6,289 nt of DNA, from positions 1 to 6,289 of the forward strand of contig JAITKC010000061.1 in the NCBI GenBank assembly GCA_031278665.1, read 5' to 3'. Both the position numbers and the translations under genes were made by a program. A model generated the notes under the pieces. It ran no database searches and was not told where the DNA came from. It saw only the letters and a program-made list of their open reading frames with translations. Below are positions 5,919 to 6,289 of this stretch, piece by piece (position 1 is the first letter of the stretch; every line of letters starts with the position of its first letter). Origin of the DNA: Bifidobacteriaceae bacterium (lineage in GTDB: Bacteria; Actinomycetota; Actinomycetes; Actinomycetales; WQXJ01).

Positions 5919-5941
5919 CTTGTGGCTTCGGAATCTAGGAT
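5914..5941 (+). promoter_or_regulatory. Candidate promoter of the substrate-binding protein gene
   Basis: TTCACC (5914-5919, 4 of 6 matches to TTGACA) is followed after 16 nt by TAGGAT (5936-5941, fitting TANNNT). The -35 element coincides, on opposite strands, with that proposed for the GH10 gene, making a compact back-to-back arrangement in the most AT-rich part of the window. The leader would be about 120 nt. Confidence 0.35.
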
Positions 5942-6056
5942 AGTTTGATCAGGGCGGTCCGAAAGATGAACGCAACTTGCGAAGACCGCGCGCGGCGTCC
6001 GGCTTGGAGTCGGCGATGACACTGGGCGGCGTCGGAACAGGCCAATGACGACCTAA

Positions 6057-6065
6057 AAGGAAGGG
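6057..6065 (+). promoter_or_regulatory. Ribosome binding site of the substrate-binding protein gene
   Basis: AAGGAAGGG at 6057-6065 precedes two adjacent ATG codons at 6069 and 6072. Both are well spaced, so the protein may begin with one or two methionines. Confidence 0.6.
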
Positions 6066-6068
6066 CAC

Positions 6069-6289
6069 ATGATGGCAAGGTTCACAAGACAACGACGGAC
6101 GTGGGCGGTGGCTCTGGCGGCGCTGGTGTCAGCCGGGATTGTGGGGGTTGGCGGCTGCGCCGACACCGGAGGCTCGGAACCCGATCCCGGGGTGACCGGC
6201 AAAGTGACCTCGGGCGAGATCGTTTGGTGGGGTTTCACCCCCGGCTCGCCGGTCAACGAGGAGTACATCGCCGCGTTCAACGAGGACTA
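6069..6289 (+). CDS. Sugar ABC-transporter substrate-binding lipoprotein, 5' part only
   Basis: Only 73 complete codons are present before the window ends; full extracellular solute-binding proteins of this type have about 400-450 residues. The N-terminus is a classic lipoprotein signal: a basic segment (MMARFTRQRR), a hydrophobic core rich in Ala, Val and Leu, and a lipobox VGGC with Cys30. A short Gly/Ser/Pro/Asp linker follows. The first mature strand, GEIVWWGFTPGSPVNEEYI at about 50-68, matches the start of family 1 carbohydrate-binding proteins. The protein would sit on the outer face of the membrane and deliver an oligosaccharide to a permease presumably encoded just beyond the window. 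Its divergent neighbour is a cytoplasmic GH10 enzyme, so xylo-oligosaccharides are the likely ligand; that is inference from context. Confidence 0.85.
   Translation, partial: MMARFTRQRRTWAVALAALVSAGIVGVGGCADTGGSEPDPGVTGKVTSGEIVWWGFTPGSPVNEEYIAAFNED

Noticed and set aside
5986..5995. Perfect 10-bp palindrome CCGCGCGCGG
   Set aside because: Simple alternating GC palindromes are common in GC-rich DNA, and its position in the leader suggests no specific function.
5966..6019. 17-codon ORF in the leader of the substrate-binding protein gene
   Set aside because: There is no convincing Shine-Dalgarno before its ATG and it ends 49 nt before the next start, so coupling is unlikely; treated as chance.
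6053..6280. Minus-strand ORF of 75 codons at the right end
   Set aside because: It is antisense to the signal peptide, lipobox and first strand of the substrate-binding protein.
1..6289. CRISPR arrays, tRNA/rRNA genes, insertion sequences, attachment sites
   Set aside because: No regularly spaced direct repeats, cloverleaf, transposase motifs or terminal inverted repeats were seen in reading both strands.

Overview
The window comes from a high-GC bacterium, most likely an actinobacterium. Coding regions are GC-rich with GC-biased third codon positions, GTG starts occur, Shine-Dalgarno sites are strong, and exported proteins are lipoproteins. The exact lineage cannot be fixed from the sequence. 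The first gene, a Tat-exported lipoprotein flavoprotein of the fumarate-reductase type, and the sugar genes fit an anaerobic or gut-type carbohydrate degrader, but that is inference.

Layout, left to right. (1) <1-498, minus: 5' part of a FAD-binding flavoprotein with a twin-arginine lipoprotein signal. (2) 499-1193: a long, mostly non-coding stretch. It holds an 8-bp inverted repeat (625-665), an orphan ORF of uncertain reality (684-1061, plus) and a short hairpin (1119-1132) ahead of otsA. (3) 1194-3385, plus: otsA and otsB, overlapping by 4 nt, which together make trehalose from UDP-glucose and glucose-6-phosphate. (4) 3386-3404: a hairpin between convergent genes. (5) 3422-5699, minus: an aldose 1-epimerase preceded by a GH10 xylanase-like glycoside hydrolase without a signal peptide. 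(6) 5700-6068: a 369-nt divergent control region with possible back-to-back promoters, repeated TCCGAA elements, a GAAA-N3-TTTC inverted repeat and a 24-codon leader ORF just upstream of the GH10 gene. (7) 6069->6289, plus: start of a sugar ABC-transporter substrate-binding lipoprotein, cut by the window end.

Working together: the right half reads as one side of a hemicellulose-oligosaccharide locus. The binding lipoprotein would capture the oligosaccharide outside for import, the leaderless GH10 enzyme would cleave it in the cytoplasm, and the epimerase would interconvert the anomers of the freed sugars. Trehalose synthesis (otsAB) is a separate unit that converges on this locus. Nothing here is clearly a new system. 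The points most worth checking are the leader ORF and repeated motifs in 5700-6068, the orphan ORF with its upstream inverted repeat, and the divergent GH10 protein.
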